Assembly (NCBI GenBank): GCA_002451015.1
Contig: DKBB01000263.1
Coordinates: 1-32,713, forward strand
DNA from: Acidobacteria bacterium UBA6911
GTDB taxonomy: Bacteria; Acidobacteriota; UBA6911
Length of the DNA: 32,713 bases
Reading direction: 5' to 3'
Position numbers and translations under genes: made by a program. This document shows positions 22,969 through 30,400 of the stretch, one piece after another (within the stretch, counting starts at the first letter, position 1; every line of letters begins with the position of its first letter). A model generated the notes under the pieces. The model saw only the letters and a program-made list of their open reading frames with translations. It was not told the DNA's origin and made no database searches.

Positions 22969-23852
22969 GCTATGCCCTCGGGATCCCCGCTGGTTTTTGG
23001 CATCGATGGCCTGCATGGACGGGATTCCGATAGAATGTGCTCGTCAAGGCTCTTGAACAATTCCTCGAAGCCGGGAACCGAGTCGACCAACAGTCGTCCC
23101 TGTGAATATGCTTCCGCCGCTTTGCGGTCATCCGGGATTTCCAGCAAAATCGGTATCTGTTCTTTTCGGCAGAAATCGGCAACGCTGTGGTCCAGAGAAC
23201 TGACCCGGTTAATCACAACGCCGAAATTAAGATCCAGCGTGCGCATAGTTTCCACTGCCAGTTCCAGGTCGTGCAGTCCGAAAGGAGAAGACTCCGAAAC
23301 CAGCACCACATAGTCACTCTTATTGACCGCTGCGATAACCGGGCATGAGGTCCCGGGCGGACAGTCAATTACAGTCATGCCGTTTATGCTTGTATGCTGC
23401 TTGATCGCGCGTATTAAAGGAGGGGACAGCGACTGGCCGACATCCAGGATGCCCTGAACGAATTCAATGTGATCCCGGGTCCCGATATTGATCGTGCCTA
23501 TTTCTCTTCTGCCTTCAGTAATGGCTTTTTCCGGACAGACTTCGACACATCCGCCACACCCATGGCACAGCTCCGGGAAAACGAACGGTTTCGATTTCAA
23601 TGAAACGATGGCGTTGTATCGGCATATCCGGCTGCATTCGCCGCAACCGTTGCATCTCTTATCGTCGACTCTGGGGAACGGGAGAGTGAAACGCTCGGTA
23701 GAGTCGATCTCCGGATTCAGAAAGATGTGACAATTGGGTTCTTCCACATCACAGTCCAGCAAATGCACCGCTCCCTGTTGAACCGCAGCGAGGTTTAACG
23801 CGACTGTAGTTTTGCCTGTACCGCCTTTGCCGGAAGCAACCGCCAGAATCAT
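22965..23852 (-). CDS. MinD/ParA-type ATPase with inserted ferredoxin domain (first copy)
   Basis: The 295-residue protein has Walker A GKGGTGKT (8-15), DCDVEEPNCHIFL, two [4Fe-4S] cysteine sets (C67/70/73/77 and C96/99/102/106), then VIDCPPGTSCPVIAAVNKSDYVVLVSESSPFGLHDL and FGVVINRV. It is the partner of the next gene in the tandem pair. The C-terminal 20 residues (SESRPCRPSMPKTSGDPEG) are probably disordered. Both ends overlap neighbours by ATGA (the NifX-like gene before it, the second copy after it), a tightly coupled operon. Confidence 0.92.
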   Translation of the reverse strand: MILAVASGKGGTGKTTVALNLAAVQQGAVHLLDCDVEEPNCHIFLNPEIDSTERFTLPFPRVDDKRCNGCGECSRICRYNAIVSLKSKPFVFPELCHGCGGCVEVCPEKAITEGRREIGTINIGTRDHIEFVQGILDVGQSLSPPLIRAIKQHTSINGMTVIDCPPGTSCPVIAAVNKSDYVVLVSESSPFGLHDLELAVETMRTLDLNFGVVINRVSSLDHSVADFCRKEQIPILLEIPDDRKAAEAYSQGRLLVDSVPGFEELFKSLDEHILSESRPCRPSMPKTSGDPEGIA

Positions 23853-24214
23853 TTCCAGTGCCCTGTCACGTCAGAAGAATTCGTTGCATTGAGCTGACCG
23901 GACCGGTATTTGTCCACGGCCTGGGAAACGGATAATCCTTCCGCACCAGTAAAAACTTCGATACCGGCGGCTTTCAGGGTGCTGAAAGCCTTGGGCCCGC
24001 AATGTCCCGTGATCAATATCCGGGCCCCATGTTTGGATATGGTTTCCGCCGCCTTGATTCCCGCTCCCTGTGCTGCATCCAGGCTTTGTGAGTTGGAAAC
24101 CACTTCATAGGAGTAGGTATTGGTATCATAAATAAGGAATTGTGCTGCCCTGCCGAAGCGGGGATCCACTGCCGAATCCGGGCTCGATCCCTGGGAACTA
24201 ATTGAGATTTTCAT
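23849..24214 (-). CDS. NifX/NafY-fold protein (second paralog)
   Basis: The 121-residue protein is a full PF02579 domain: MKISISSQGSSPDSAVDPRFGRAAQFLIYD, then AAQGAGIKAAETISKHGARILITGHCGPKAFSTLKAAGIEVFTG. The TGHCGPKA loop is typical of the MTH1175-like subgroup. It follows the 49-residue gene by a one-base overlap (TAATG) and overlaps the first MinD gene by ATGA. Its place directly ahead of the MinD/ferredoxin pair supports a role as cluster carrier or sensor for them. It differs clearly from the two MKVAIP-type paralogs in the window. Confidence 0.92.
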   Translation of the reverse strand: MKISISSQGSSPDSAVDPRFGRAAQFLIYDTNTYSYEVVSNSQSLDAAQGAGIKAAETISKHGARILITGHCGPKAFSTLKAAGIEVFTGAEGLSVSQAVDKYRSGQLNATNSSDVTGHWK

Positions 24215-24363
24215 TATTGCTCCATCCTGTAGTCTTTGATTTCAATGTTGTCCTGCCCGCCGGTTGTATCGGGGAATGTAGAGAACGCGGATAACAGTTG
24301 ATCCGATTCGCCCTGCAACAGGGAGGAAATCGAAGTGCCGATGTCGAGCGCATATGTCGTCAT
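24214..24363 (-). CDS. 49-residue protein of unknown function
   Basis: The product (MTTYALDIGTSISSLLQGES, then DQLLSAFSTFPDTTGGQDNI and EIKDYRMEQ) has no recognised domain, no signal peptide and no cysteine. Its ATG shares ATGA with the stop of the zinc-ribbon gene and its stop overlaps the NifX-like start (TAATG), so it is translated within the operon if at all. Those overlaps are the only support for it being a gene. Confidence 0.55.
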   Translation of the reverse strand: MTTYALDIGTSISSLLQGESDQLLSAFSTFPDTTGGQDNIEIKDYRMEQ

Positions 24364-24554
24364 TCCCGTATCATGCGGGTCCCACATTGCGGGCACTGCT
24401 TGTTCCTGCACGGCATTCCGGGTGAATGCGGTTCAGTGTAATGACACTTCGGGCACAGGCAGTTGCCTCCGGGAACACTCTGAATATCTGAATTGTCCTG
24501 TCCGGATCTGCCTTGAAATATCCGGCCGACCCCTCTTTGTGCTCTTCTTTTCAT
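24360..24554 (-). CDS. small zinc-ribbon protein of MinD/NifX clusters
   Basis: The 64-residue protein has a Gly/Arg-rich start (MKRRAQRGVGRIFQGRSGQD) and a C-terminal ribbon NCLCPKCHYTEPHSPGMPC and CPQCGTRMIRE, the CPxCG...PHxxGxPCxxxxCPxCG pattern of the small proteins found beside MinD/ferredoxin ATPases. ATG 24554 is preferred since AGGA lies about 8 bases upstream; a longer in-frame start at 24626 would run through the palindrome at 24580-24611. It is the first gene of the P5 operon, with a leader of about 220 bases. Confidence 0.8.
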   Translation of the reverse strand: MKRRAQRGVGRIFQGRSGQDNSDIQSVPGGNCLCPKCHYTEPHSPGMPCRNKQCPQCGTRMIRE

Positions 24555-24579
24555 TGTTTTGTCCTGTACTTTCCTTAAT

Positions 24580-24611
24580 GGATTCCGGGACCAAGCTTCG
24601 TCCCGGAATCC
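24580..24611. repeat. 32-base near-perfect palindrome in the P5 leader
   Basis: Arms GGATTCCGGGAC (24580-24591) and GTCCCGGAATCC (24600-24611) pair perfectly over 12 bases around the loop CAAGCTTC, whose AAGCTT is itself palindromic. There is no T-run after it in either direction, so it is not a terminator. It looks like a REP-type mobile palindrome or a leader hairpin that could control translation of the zinc-ribbon gene 25 bases downstream. No second copy is seen in the window. Confidence 0.75.
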
Positions 24612-24787
24612 AAATTGGCGCGGCAAAGCTTCTACATTTCCCTGCCGGAGTTGATCTTCCGAATACCGGTATAGGCGCCGTAGTTTAATGTTCCTGCATT
24701 AGCACCCTCTACCACCGCATCGCAGCCGAATTCTCTCGGTGCATGCGGGTAGTAACCGGGAAATGCGATCTTCGCAATAAGGAATTA

Positions 24788-24803
24788 AGCAGGTTTCGTG
24801 CCA
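24788..24803 (-). promoter_or_regulatory. sigma54 promoter P5 (zinc ribbon-NifX-MinD-MinD operon)
   Basis: The minus strand reads TGGCACGAAACCTGCT; -24 is perfect and -12 is CTGC instead of TTGC. The start is predicted near 24776. TTTCATGAAA (24860-24869), a perfect palindrome of the TTTCA half-site, lies about 90 bases upstream. Confidence 0.75.
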
Positions 24804-25033
24804 GGTTGAATAAAGCCTTGTATTCACCTGGTATACGGCTGAAAATTTGGACCCGGTTGTTTCATGAAAAGAAATTTGTTGCAAAGCGCAATACATTCTT
24901 TGATTTATCTGTGGCAATTTGCAAACTTGTCGCTTTCCTCATCCTGTGAAGGGGCGTGCCTTTCACGAATTTATAACGAAATTCCCACAAAAACGGAGCG
25001 TGTCGGACCTTCATGATCGCCTGCCAGGAAGGC
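24804..25033. other. shared divergent regulatory region between P5 and P6
   Basis: No gene is supported here. Candidate activator sites are TTTCATGAAA (24860-24869) and the broken repeat GTGAA-N11-TTCAC (24946-24966), which lies about 104 bases upstream of the P6 start. A TGGCAATTTGC at 24912-24922 resembles a sigma54 element but its spacing is too short. Confidence 0.45.
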
Positions 25034-25049
25034 TGGCACGATCCTTGCC
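25034..25049 (+). promoter_or_regulatory. sigma54 promoter P6 (Mrp-NifX operon)
   Basis: TGGCACGATCCTTGCC agrees with TGGCACRNNNNTTGC throughout. The start is predicted near 25060, giving a leader of about 48 bases before ATG 25108. Confidence 0.9.
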
Positions 25050-25107
25050 TTTATCTACGCGTGCTGGCAGTTTAAGAAAACGATGGCCTATCGGAAGGAA
25101 TGTGAAA

Positions 25108-26187
25108 ATGGCTACTGAAAAACAAATCAGAAAATTGTTGTCCAAGGTTCGGGATCCCGAAAATAATAAAAATATTATTGAGCTTGGAATGGTCCGCAAT
25201 CTGAAAGTTAATGCGGATACAGTATCTTTTACCTTGGCTATGAGCAGCCTCTCACATCGGTTCAAAGACAAAATCGTGTGCGATGCGAAGTCGGCGGTCC
25301 AATCCGTGGACGGTATTCAAGCGGTGGAAATCTTTTTGGCGGAGATGGCTCCGGCGGAAAAAGCCTCCCGGCAGAAGGAGGCTGGTTTGAAGGGTGAAGC
25401 GGAACGATTCAATAATGTGAAACATGTGATCGCAATCATGAGCGGTAAGGGAGGCGTCGGGAAATCTCTTGTAACCGGGCTCCTGGCCGGCAGTTTGCGC
25501 CGCTTTGGTTACCGGGTGGGTGTGCTGGATGCGGACATCACAGGCCCCAGCATTCCCAAGATGTTCCTGCCTGAAGGAGCCCTGCTTGATTTCAGCCCAA
25601 AAGTAATGCTGCCGGTCAAAACACGTACGGGTATTTCAGTCATATCCATCAATCTTTTTCTGGAGAGTGAAGACCAGGCTGTGATATGGCGCGGACCTTT
25701 GATCAGCAATACCATCCGGCAGTTCTGGAGCGATGTGCTCTGGGGGGACCTGGATTACCTGTTAGTGGATCTGCCGCCCGGAACCTCGGACGCTTCTCTG
25801 ACGGTATTGCAGTCGCTGCCGATGAGCGGCGTCGTATTGGTGACGTCACCGCAGAGCCTGGCTGCAATGGTCGTGCGCAAAGCCGCCGGAATGATACGGC
25901 AGGTTGGAATTCCAATATTGGGCCTGGTGGAAAATATGAGTTATTTCGTGTGTCCCGATACCGGAGTGCACCACAGGATTTTCGGTCCCAGCGATTCTGA
26001 AGCTATGGCACGTCAACTCAACATGACTTTTCTGGGGTGCCTGCCTATTGACCCGGCGGTTTCGGCTTTATGCGATCGAGGAGAAATTGAAAGCTGCCCG
26101 GGGGATCTGTTCGACTCCGTATCGCAGCGAATCGTCAAAATCGCCCCGGCGGCTGATGCACCGAAGATGGCCCGGCGGGCGTCTTAA
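25108..26187 (+). CDS. Mrp/ApbC-type P-loop ATPase with MIP18 domain
   Basis: The 359-residue protein has an N-terminal MIP18/DUF59 domain (1-80), a linker, and the Mrp/NBP35 ATPase: Walker A GKGGVGKS (113-120), VGVLDADITGPSIPKMF, LLVDLPPGTSDASLTVLQSLP and ENMSYFVCPDTG. Mrp proteins are Fe-S cluster carriers or assembly factors. The usual bridging CxxC reads CPDT here, so only one of the two cluster cysteines remains at that site. ATG 25108 is chosen because AAGGAA precedes it and P6 is just upstream; the open frame extends back to 24919 through the promoter. It is followed by a NifX-like gene after 69 bases. Confidence 0.92.
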   Translation: MATEKQIRKLLSKVRDPENNKNIIELGMVRNLKVNADTVSFTLAMSSLSHRFKDKIVCDAKSAVQSVDGIQAVEIFLAEMAPAEKASRQKEAGLKGEAERFNNVKHVIAIMSGKGGVGKSLVTGLLAGSLRRFGYRVGVLDADITGPSIPKMFLPEGALLDFSPKVMLPVKTRTGISVISINLFLESEDQAVIWRGPLISNTIRQFWSDVLWGDLDYLLVDLPPGTSDASLTVLQSLPMSGVVLVTSPQSLAAMVVRKAAGMIRQVGIPILGLVENMSYFVCPDTGVHHRIFGPSDSEAMARQLNMTFLGCLPIDPAVSALCDRGEIESCPGDLFDSVSQRIVKIAPAADAPKMARRAS

Positions 26188-26256
26188 CCGGAATCGGAAG
26201 GTATAAACCTTAAATTATTCGGTCATCTGCTTGATAAACAGACACTGGCTGTAAAT

Positions 26257-26637
26257 ATGAAAGTCGCGATTCCGTTATGGCAGGGACGTGTCTCGCCCGT
26301 CTTCGATGAGGCGAGCAGAATTCTTATCGTCGATATTTCCGAGGGCAAGGAAAAATCGCGACAGGAAGAATCGCTCCTCATGCGCAGTCCGTTCGAACGG
26401 GCTCGAGCGCTTCCAAGCCTGGGAGTGAATTTGTTGATCTGCGGAATGATTTCTCACGCACAGCAAACGGCACTGGATTCGGCCGGGATTAAAACTATTC
26501 CTCACATTTGTGGGCATATGGAAGATGTCATCGCTGCGTTTCTTGACGGGCGAATAGAGAGAGGGGCGATGTTAATGCCCGGGTGCGGTCGCCGAAAAAG
26601 ATCCCGGCATTACATGAACAGGAGAGTTAAAAGGTAG
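26257..26637 (+). CDS. NifX/NafY-fold protein (third paralog)
   Basis: The 126-residue protein (MKVAIPLWQGRVSPVFDEAS at the start; LGVNLLICGMISHAQQTALD in the middle) is another orphan PF02579 member. Its C-terminal tail MPGCGRRKRSRHYMNRRVKR is very basic, with one cysteine, and could touch nucleic acid or an acidic partner. It is closer to the 16853-17209 copy than to the 23849-24214 copy. It is probably cotranscribed with the Mrp gene from P6, and the operon ends at the terminator at 26768-26800. Confidence 0.88.
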   Translation: MKVAIPLWQGRVSPVFDEASRILIVDISEGKEKSRQEESLLMRSPFERARALPSLGVNLLICGMISHAQQTALDSAGIKTIPHICGHMEDVIAAFLDGRIERGAMLMPGCGRRKRSRHYMNRRVKR

Positions 26638-26767
26638 AGTTTTTTTCGGTTGGGGGGATAATGCCACGTATGGATAGAGAGCGATAGCTGCGTTCAAGTT
26701 TTTGAAATGCGGCGCAGGATGAACGAGACACGTGCATCACAATGCCCGGAATGCCACAGGGAAAATT

Positions 26768-26800
26768 CCCGGAAGATCAGCGGCGCATCCGGGCTTTTTT
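26768..26800 (+). terminator. intrinsic terminator of the Mrp-NifX operon
   Basis: CCCGGA (26768-26773) pairs with TCCGGG (26788-26793) around a 14-base loop and is followed by C and six Ts. It lies 130 bases after the NifX-like stop. The rest of 26638-27032 holds no supported gene. Confidence 0.65.
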
Positions 26801-26986
26801 ATATAGGGGCAGGACTCATGGAGTGTAGGGAATTCAGATTGCGCCTGTTGGTTCGACACTTCGGTGCCAACCTGTTGGAGACGGGACCGGCGATGCGAAA
26901 AACTGCGACGGGAATGTTGACTGTGAGTAGGATAAGTGGAAAGTTAGAAATGGATGGAATTTTAGGGGAAGTTTTTAAAAACGCCC

Positions 26987-27010
26987 GCCGGGGCAGCACC
27001 GGCTTGTTTT
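26987..27010 (+). terminator. weak hairpin with T-run ahead of the CoA-disulfide reductase
   Basis: GCCGG-GGCAGCA-CCGGC (26987-27003) precedes TTGTTTT. The stem is only five pairs. It could be a second terminator or a leader structure for the gene that begins 23 bases later. Confidence 0.3.
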
Positions 27011-27032
27011 GAAATAGGGATAAGGAGGCAAT

Positions 27033-28730
27033 GTGAAGGTAGTTATTGTAGGCGGAGTGGCTGCAGGCCCGAAAGCCGCGTCCAGGATCATTCGTATGAA
27101 TTCGGATGCCGAGGTCACAATCGTAGAAAAGGGTATGTTTCTGTCCTATGCCGGATGCGGCCTACCCTACTACATTTCCGGAGAAGTAAAGGAGCAAAGC
27201 CAGTTGATGGAGACTCCTGCGGGAGTGGTACGGGATGCGACGTTTTTTCTGAATGTTAAAAACCTGCAGGTAAGAAATCGTACCGAGGTTCTGGAAATCG
27301 ATCGATCCAATAAACGCGTTCTTGTAAAAGCGCGGGACAGTGGAAGTGAATCCTGGATTGAGTACGATAAACTCGTACTGGCTACGGGTGCGAACCCTGT
27401 AATCCCTCCAGTCCCGGGCGTGGACAAGAGCAACGTTTTCACACTTCACGGGGTTCACGATGCGGAAGGAATCAAAACAATTCTGGCGGAGCATAAGGCC
27501 AAGGACGTCGTGATTGTCGGAGGCGGGCTTATCGGAGTGGAGGCAACTGAAGCGCTGGCGACGCACGGTTGCCGCGTGACTGTGGTGGAAATGCTTCCTC
27601 AAATACTCAATATACTGGACCCGGAAATCGCACGTCTCGTTGAGCAGCATATGGAAGCAAACGGGGTTCGCGTGCTGACCGGTTCCCGGGTGACCGCTCT
27701 GGAATGCAGGGGGGAATCCGACGATCGTATAACCCACGTATGTACCGATAAAGGGGATATCCAGGCTGATATGGTTATCCTGGCTGTCGGAGTACGTCCG
27801 GAAACGACCCTGGCGCGTCAGTCAGGGCTCGCTCTGGGGGATAGAACCGGGGCCATCCGGGTGGACGACCATATGCGTACCTCGGACCCCGATATCTATG
27901 CAGCCGGTGATTGCGTAGAGTGCGTGGACCGCATAACCGGACTTCCGTGTTATACGCCCCTCGGATCCACGGCCAACAAGCAGGGAAGGGTGGTCGCGAT
28001 CAATATCTGCGGTGGCGATGAAGCATTTCCCGGGGTGGTAAGCAGTTCGGTTTGTAAGGTGTTTGAATACAGCGTCGCCCGAACCGGCCTGACTGAGCGC
28101 GATGCCGTTTCCAAAGGTTGGGATGTAATTACGGCCATGGCTCCGGGACCGGATCGGGCCCATTACATGCCTCAGGCTAAAGTGCTTCTTATGAAAATCG
28201 TAGCCGACCGAAAAACGGGACGGGTGCTGGGGGTCCAGGTTACTGGGCCCGGTGAAGCAGCGAAAAGAGTTGATGTAGCCGCAACCGCCATTTCCTCTTC
28301 GTTGACCCTGGATGATGTAGCGCATCTGGATCTTTGCTATGCACCGCACTATTCTCCTGCACTGGATAATCTCATTACTGCTGCCAATGTCGCCCGCAAT
28401 AAGCGGGACGGATTGATGACCGGGATCTCCGCGGAGCAGGTTTATCGCAAGATACAGGACGGGGAGGATTTTTTCTTTCTGGATGTCCGTTCTCCACAGG
28501 AATATGACCAGGTCCGTCTTCCGAGTTCGACGTTGATACCGCTGGGTGCCCTCCGCAAAAGGCTGGATGAAATTCCCAGTGACAGAGAGATAATTGCGTA
28601 TTGCCAAATATCATTGCGCGGGTATGAGGCGGCACTGATTCTCAAAGGCGCCGGTTTCAGGGATGTCAAGGTGCTGGACGGCGGTATCGCAATGTGGCCC
28701 TATGAGAAGGCGACCGCGCAGTCGAGTTGA
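27033..28730 (+). CDS. CoA-disulfide reductase-like flavoprotein with rhodanese domain
   Basis: The 565-residue protein combines a pyridine nucleotide-disulfide reductase (FAD loop VIVGGVAAGPKAASR; active Cys42 in SYAGCGLPYYISG; NAD loop VIVGGGLIGVEATEAL; DIYAAGDC) with a C-terminal rhodanese domain (about 465-560) whose catalytic Cys524 lies in AYCQISLRG. This is the CoADR-RHD/Npsr layout, known to reduce CoA persulfide or polysulfide with NAD(P)H. It is cytoplasmic and full length. The start is GTG 27033 with AAGGAGG just upstream; an ATG two bases earlier is out of frame. No sigma54 promoter is visible. It fits the sulfur/thiol theme of the redox cluster. Confidence 0.92.
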   Translation: MKVVIVGGVAAGPKAASRIIRMNSDAEVTIVEKGMFLSYAGCGLPYYISGEVKEQSQLMETPAGVVRDATFFLNVKNLQVRNRTEVLEIDRSNKRVLVKARDSGSESWIEYDKLVLATGANPVIPPVPGVDKSNVFTLHGVHDAEGIKTILAEHKAKDVVIVGGGLIGVEATEALATHGCRVTVVEMLPQILNILDPEIARLVEQHMEANGVRVLTGSRVTALECRGESDDRITHVCTDKGDIQADMVILAVGVRPETTLARQSGLALGDRTGAIRVDDHMRTSDPDIYAAGDCVECVDRITGLPCYTPLGSTANKQGRVVAINICGGDEAFPGVVSSSVCKVFEYSVARTGLTERDAVSKGWDVITAMAPGPDRAHYMPQAKVLLMKIVADRKTGRVLGVQVTGPGEAAKRVDVAATAISSSLTLDDVAHLDLCYAPHYSPALDNLITAANVARNKRDGLMTGISAEQVYRKIQDGEDFFFLDVRSPQEYDQVRLPSSTLIPLGALRKRLDEIPSDREIIAYCQISLRGYEAALILKGAGFRDVKVLDGGIAMWPYEKATAQSS

Positions 28731-28768
28731 CTGTTCCGACTTACCACGGGTTGCTAGAGTAAATGATA

Positions 28769-30067
28769 TTAAAATTGAACCGGTATGCCCATGAAGGTAT
28801 CGGCTTTCGGCTTTTCTATAGTCAACGAGTCGATGATCGTGCCGTCCTGTAAGACGGTTTTAACGGTTATTTTTTGATCCGTTCCCTCGACGACGAAGTA
28901 ATTGGGCTGCTCCAGCGGCGCATAAAAGAATGCGCTGTGCTCCCCTTCTTCTATATCCTCGTAAGTTTTTATTCCGCTTCGTCCGGTAACATAGTAAATG
29001 GTGCCTTCCGAGGGCTTCTCCTTGGCAATGCCGCTTTTGATCGGATGGGTCCTCTTGATGCCGTGATCGTGAGCGTTGAAGACAAGGTCTACATGGTGCT
29101 TTTCCAGTATCGGGCAGAAGGCATTCCGGACTTCCGCTTCATCCCGATTCAACTTGACTCCGTACGGCGCCCGATGAAAAAAGGCGATATTCCATTGCTT
29201 ATGGCTTGTTGTTAAATCAGACTCCAGCCAGGACTGCTGGATCGAAAGGATATCGCCGTATCTCCTCTGCTCAAACCCCTGGCTGTCGAGTGCGACCAGG
29301 TGAACCGGTCCGAAATCATAGGAATACGCCTGCTCTTTCAGGCCAAAGGGGCCGTTCCTGGGCAGGGTGAAATGGGCTGTGAAGAATTCGGGTTTCCAGG
29401 TGTCCCGCGATCCGTAGGATTCATGATTCCCGGATAACGGCATTGCCGGGATGGTGTCGATGACGCCTTCTACCGCCGCGAACCATGCGTCCCAATGCGC
29501 CTCAACCTGTCCGAAGTCGACAAGATCCCCTACATTGACGAAAAAATCCGCATCCGGATTCGCCTTGAAAGCGTTTTGGATTGTTTCGCGCCATATGCCG
29601 TAAGGATCGCTTCCGGTTACGGGACTTTGACTGTCGCCGAATACCAGGAATTTGAAGGTGTTCGCTTCAGGATCGGCCGTTGTAAAGGTGTGTTGTTCGC
29701 TCCAGTGGGTTCCGTCGCCGACCCTGTAGGAATACTGTGAATTCGGGGACAGGTCCGTAAGAGTCGCGGAAAAAATATGGGAGGTTCCGAGATCGCTGGT
29801 AAATGCGCGAGCCTGCGCTTCTGCCTGTTGGGCATCGTTCCCCGGATCCGTTCCCTTCCCGTATCGGACGAATCCGGATGTGACGGTTGTATCCGTTCTC
29901 CACGTAACGGTCATTGTGGTCGCGGGATCTCCAGTCCATGTAAGTGTGATATGGTCCGGTGCCGGAGTGGCGGTACTGACGGGAGCTTGTCCCATTGTCA
30001 CGGTCAGTTGAACAATGGTACAGGCGTACAGAAATGCCAGTGCCATGAAAATGCGACTCGTTTTCAT
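28769..30067 (-). CDS. exported purple acid phosphatase-like metallophosphoesterase
   Basis: The 432-residue protein has a signal peptide (MKTSRIFMALAFLYACTIVQ), an N-terminal fibronectin-like domain (ITLTWTGDPATTMTVTWRTD) and a metallophosphoesterase domain with GDSQ, NVGDLVDFG, SGNHESYG, FFHRAPYG and NAHDHGIKRT. These are the five metal-site blocks of purple acid phosphatases; the usual GHxH reads AHDH here. It should hydrolyse phosphate esters in the periplasm. ATG 30067 is supported by AAGGGAAG 7 bases upstream. It is transcribed alone, convergent with the flavoprotein gene. Confidence 0.88.
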   Translation of the reverse strand: MKTSRIFMALAFLYACTIVQLTVTMGQAPVSTATPAPDHITLTWTGDPATTMTVTWRTDTTVTSGFVRYGKGTDPGNDAQQAEAQARAFTSDLGTSHIFSATLTDLSPNSQYSYRVGDGTHWSEQHTFTTADPEANTFKFLVFGDSQSPVTGSDPYGIWRETIQNAFKANPDADFFVNVGDLVDFGQVEAHWDAWFAAVEGVIDTIPAMPLSGNHESYGSRDTWKPEFFTAHFTLPRNGPFGLKEQAYSYDFGPVHLVALDSQGFEQRRYGDILSIQQSWLESDLTTSHKQWNIAFFHRAPYGVKLNRDEAEVRNAFCPILEKHHVDLVFNAHDHGIKRTHPIKSGIAKEKPSEGTIYYVTGRSGIKTYEDIEEGEHSAFFYAPLEQPNYFVVEGTDQKITVKTVLQDGTIIDSLTIEKPKADTFMGIPVQF

Positions 30068-30271
30068 ATATTCTTCCCTTTCCACGTCTTAACCTGCAGT
30101 TCCCTGTTCTCCGGCCTGTTTTCCACTTGCACCGGGAAACTACTTGGGAACTGTAATTCCGGCGAGACTATTGGAACCGCGCTTTCGGTGTCAAGCAATT
30201 TCAAATAGCCATGCTCTTAAAAAAGTATTACCTGTGTGAAAGAATAAAATCAAACCATTGCCCCCGATTTC
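30068..30271. other. intergenic region upstream of the phosphatase
   Basis: The region holds the inverted repeat CAGTTCCC (30097-30104) and GGGAACTG (30146-30153), eight-base arms 41 bases apart, in the leader or promoter of the phosphatase gene. It could be an operator pair for a looping regulator, for example a phosphate-responsive one. No gene is supported. Confidence 0.4.
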
Positions 30272-30287
30272 TGGCAGAGTATTTGCT
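30272..30287 (+). promoter_or_regulatory. sigma54 promoter P7 (DUF169 gene)
   Basis: TGGCAGAGTATTTGCT matches the consensus except G for C at the sixth base, with correct spacing. The start is predicted near 30298, about 100 bases before ATG 30401. The position ahead of a gene with a strong ribosome site supports it. Confidence 0.65.
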
Positions 30288-30344
30288 TAAAGTTATCAGG
30301 ATACTGATTGTGATATGCTCGAAACACACCGGCGGCCTGTGATG

Positions 30345-30365
30345 GTGACTGGATCCGACAGTCAC
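30345..30365. promoter_or_regulatory. inverted repeat in the DUF169 leader
   Basis: GTGACTG and CAGTCAC, perfect seven-base arms seven bases apart, lie about 50 bases after the predicted P7 start. In RNA this would form a leader hairpin; in DNA it is an operator-like site. No T-run follows, so it is not a terminator. Confidence 0.5.
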
Positions 30366-30400
30366 TCGAGGGCTGACTGAGAAACAAGGAGGTTTTCCCA

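Noticed and set aside
24912..24922. TGGCAATTTGC as a sigma54 element
   Set aside because: The distance between GG and GC is too short by several bases for sigma54.
26707..27012. 101-codon open frame starting MRRRMNETRASQCPECHREN, like a broken zinc ribbon
   Set aside because: It runs through a good intrinsic terminator (26768-26800), has no ribosome site and the second half of the ribbon is missing.
27822..28607. 261-codon minus-strand frame
   Set aside because: Antisense to the CoA-disulfide reductase/rhodanese gene, which is complete and motif-rich.
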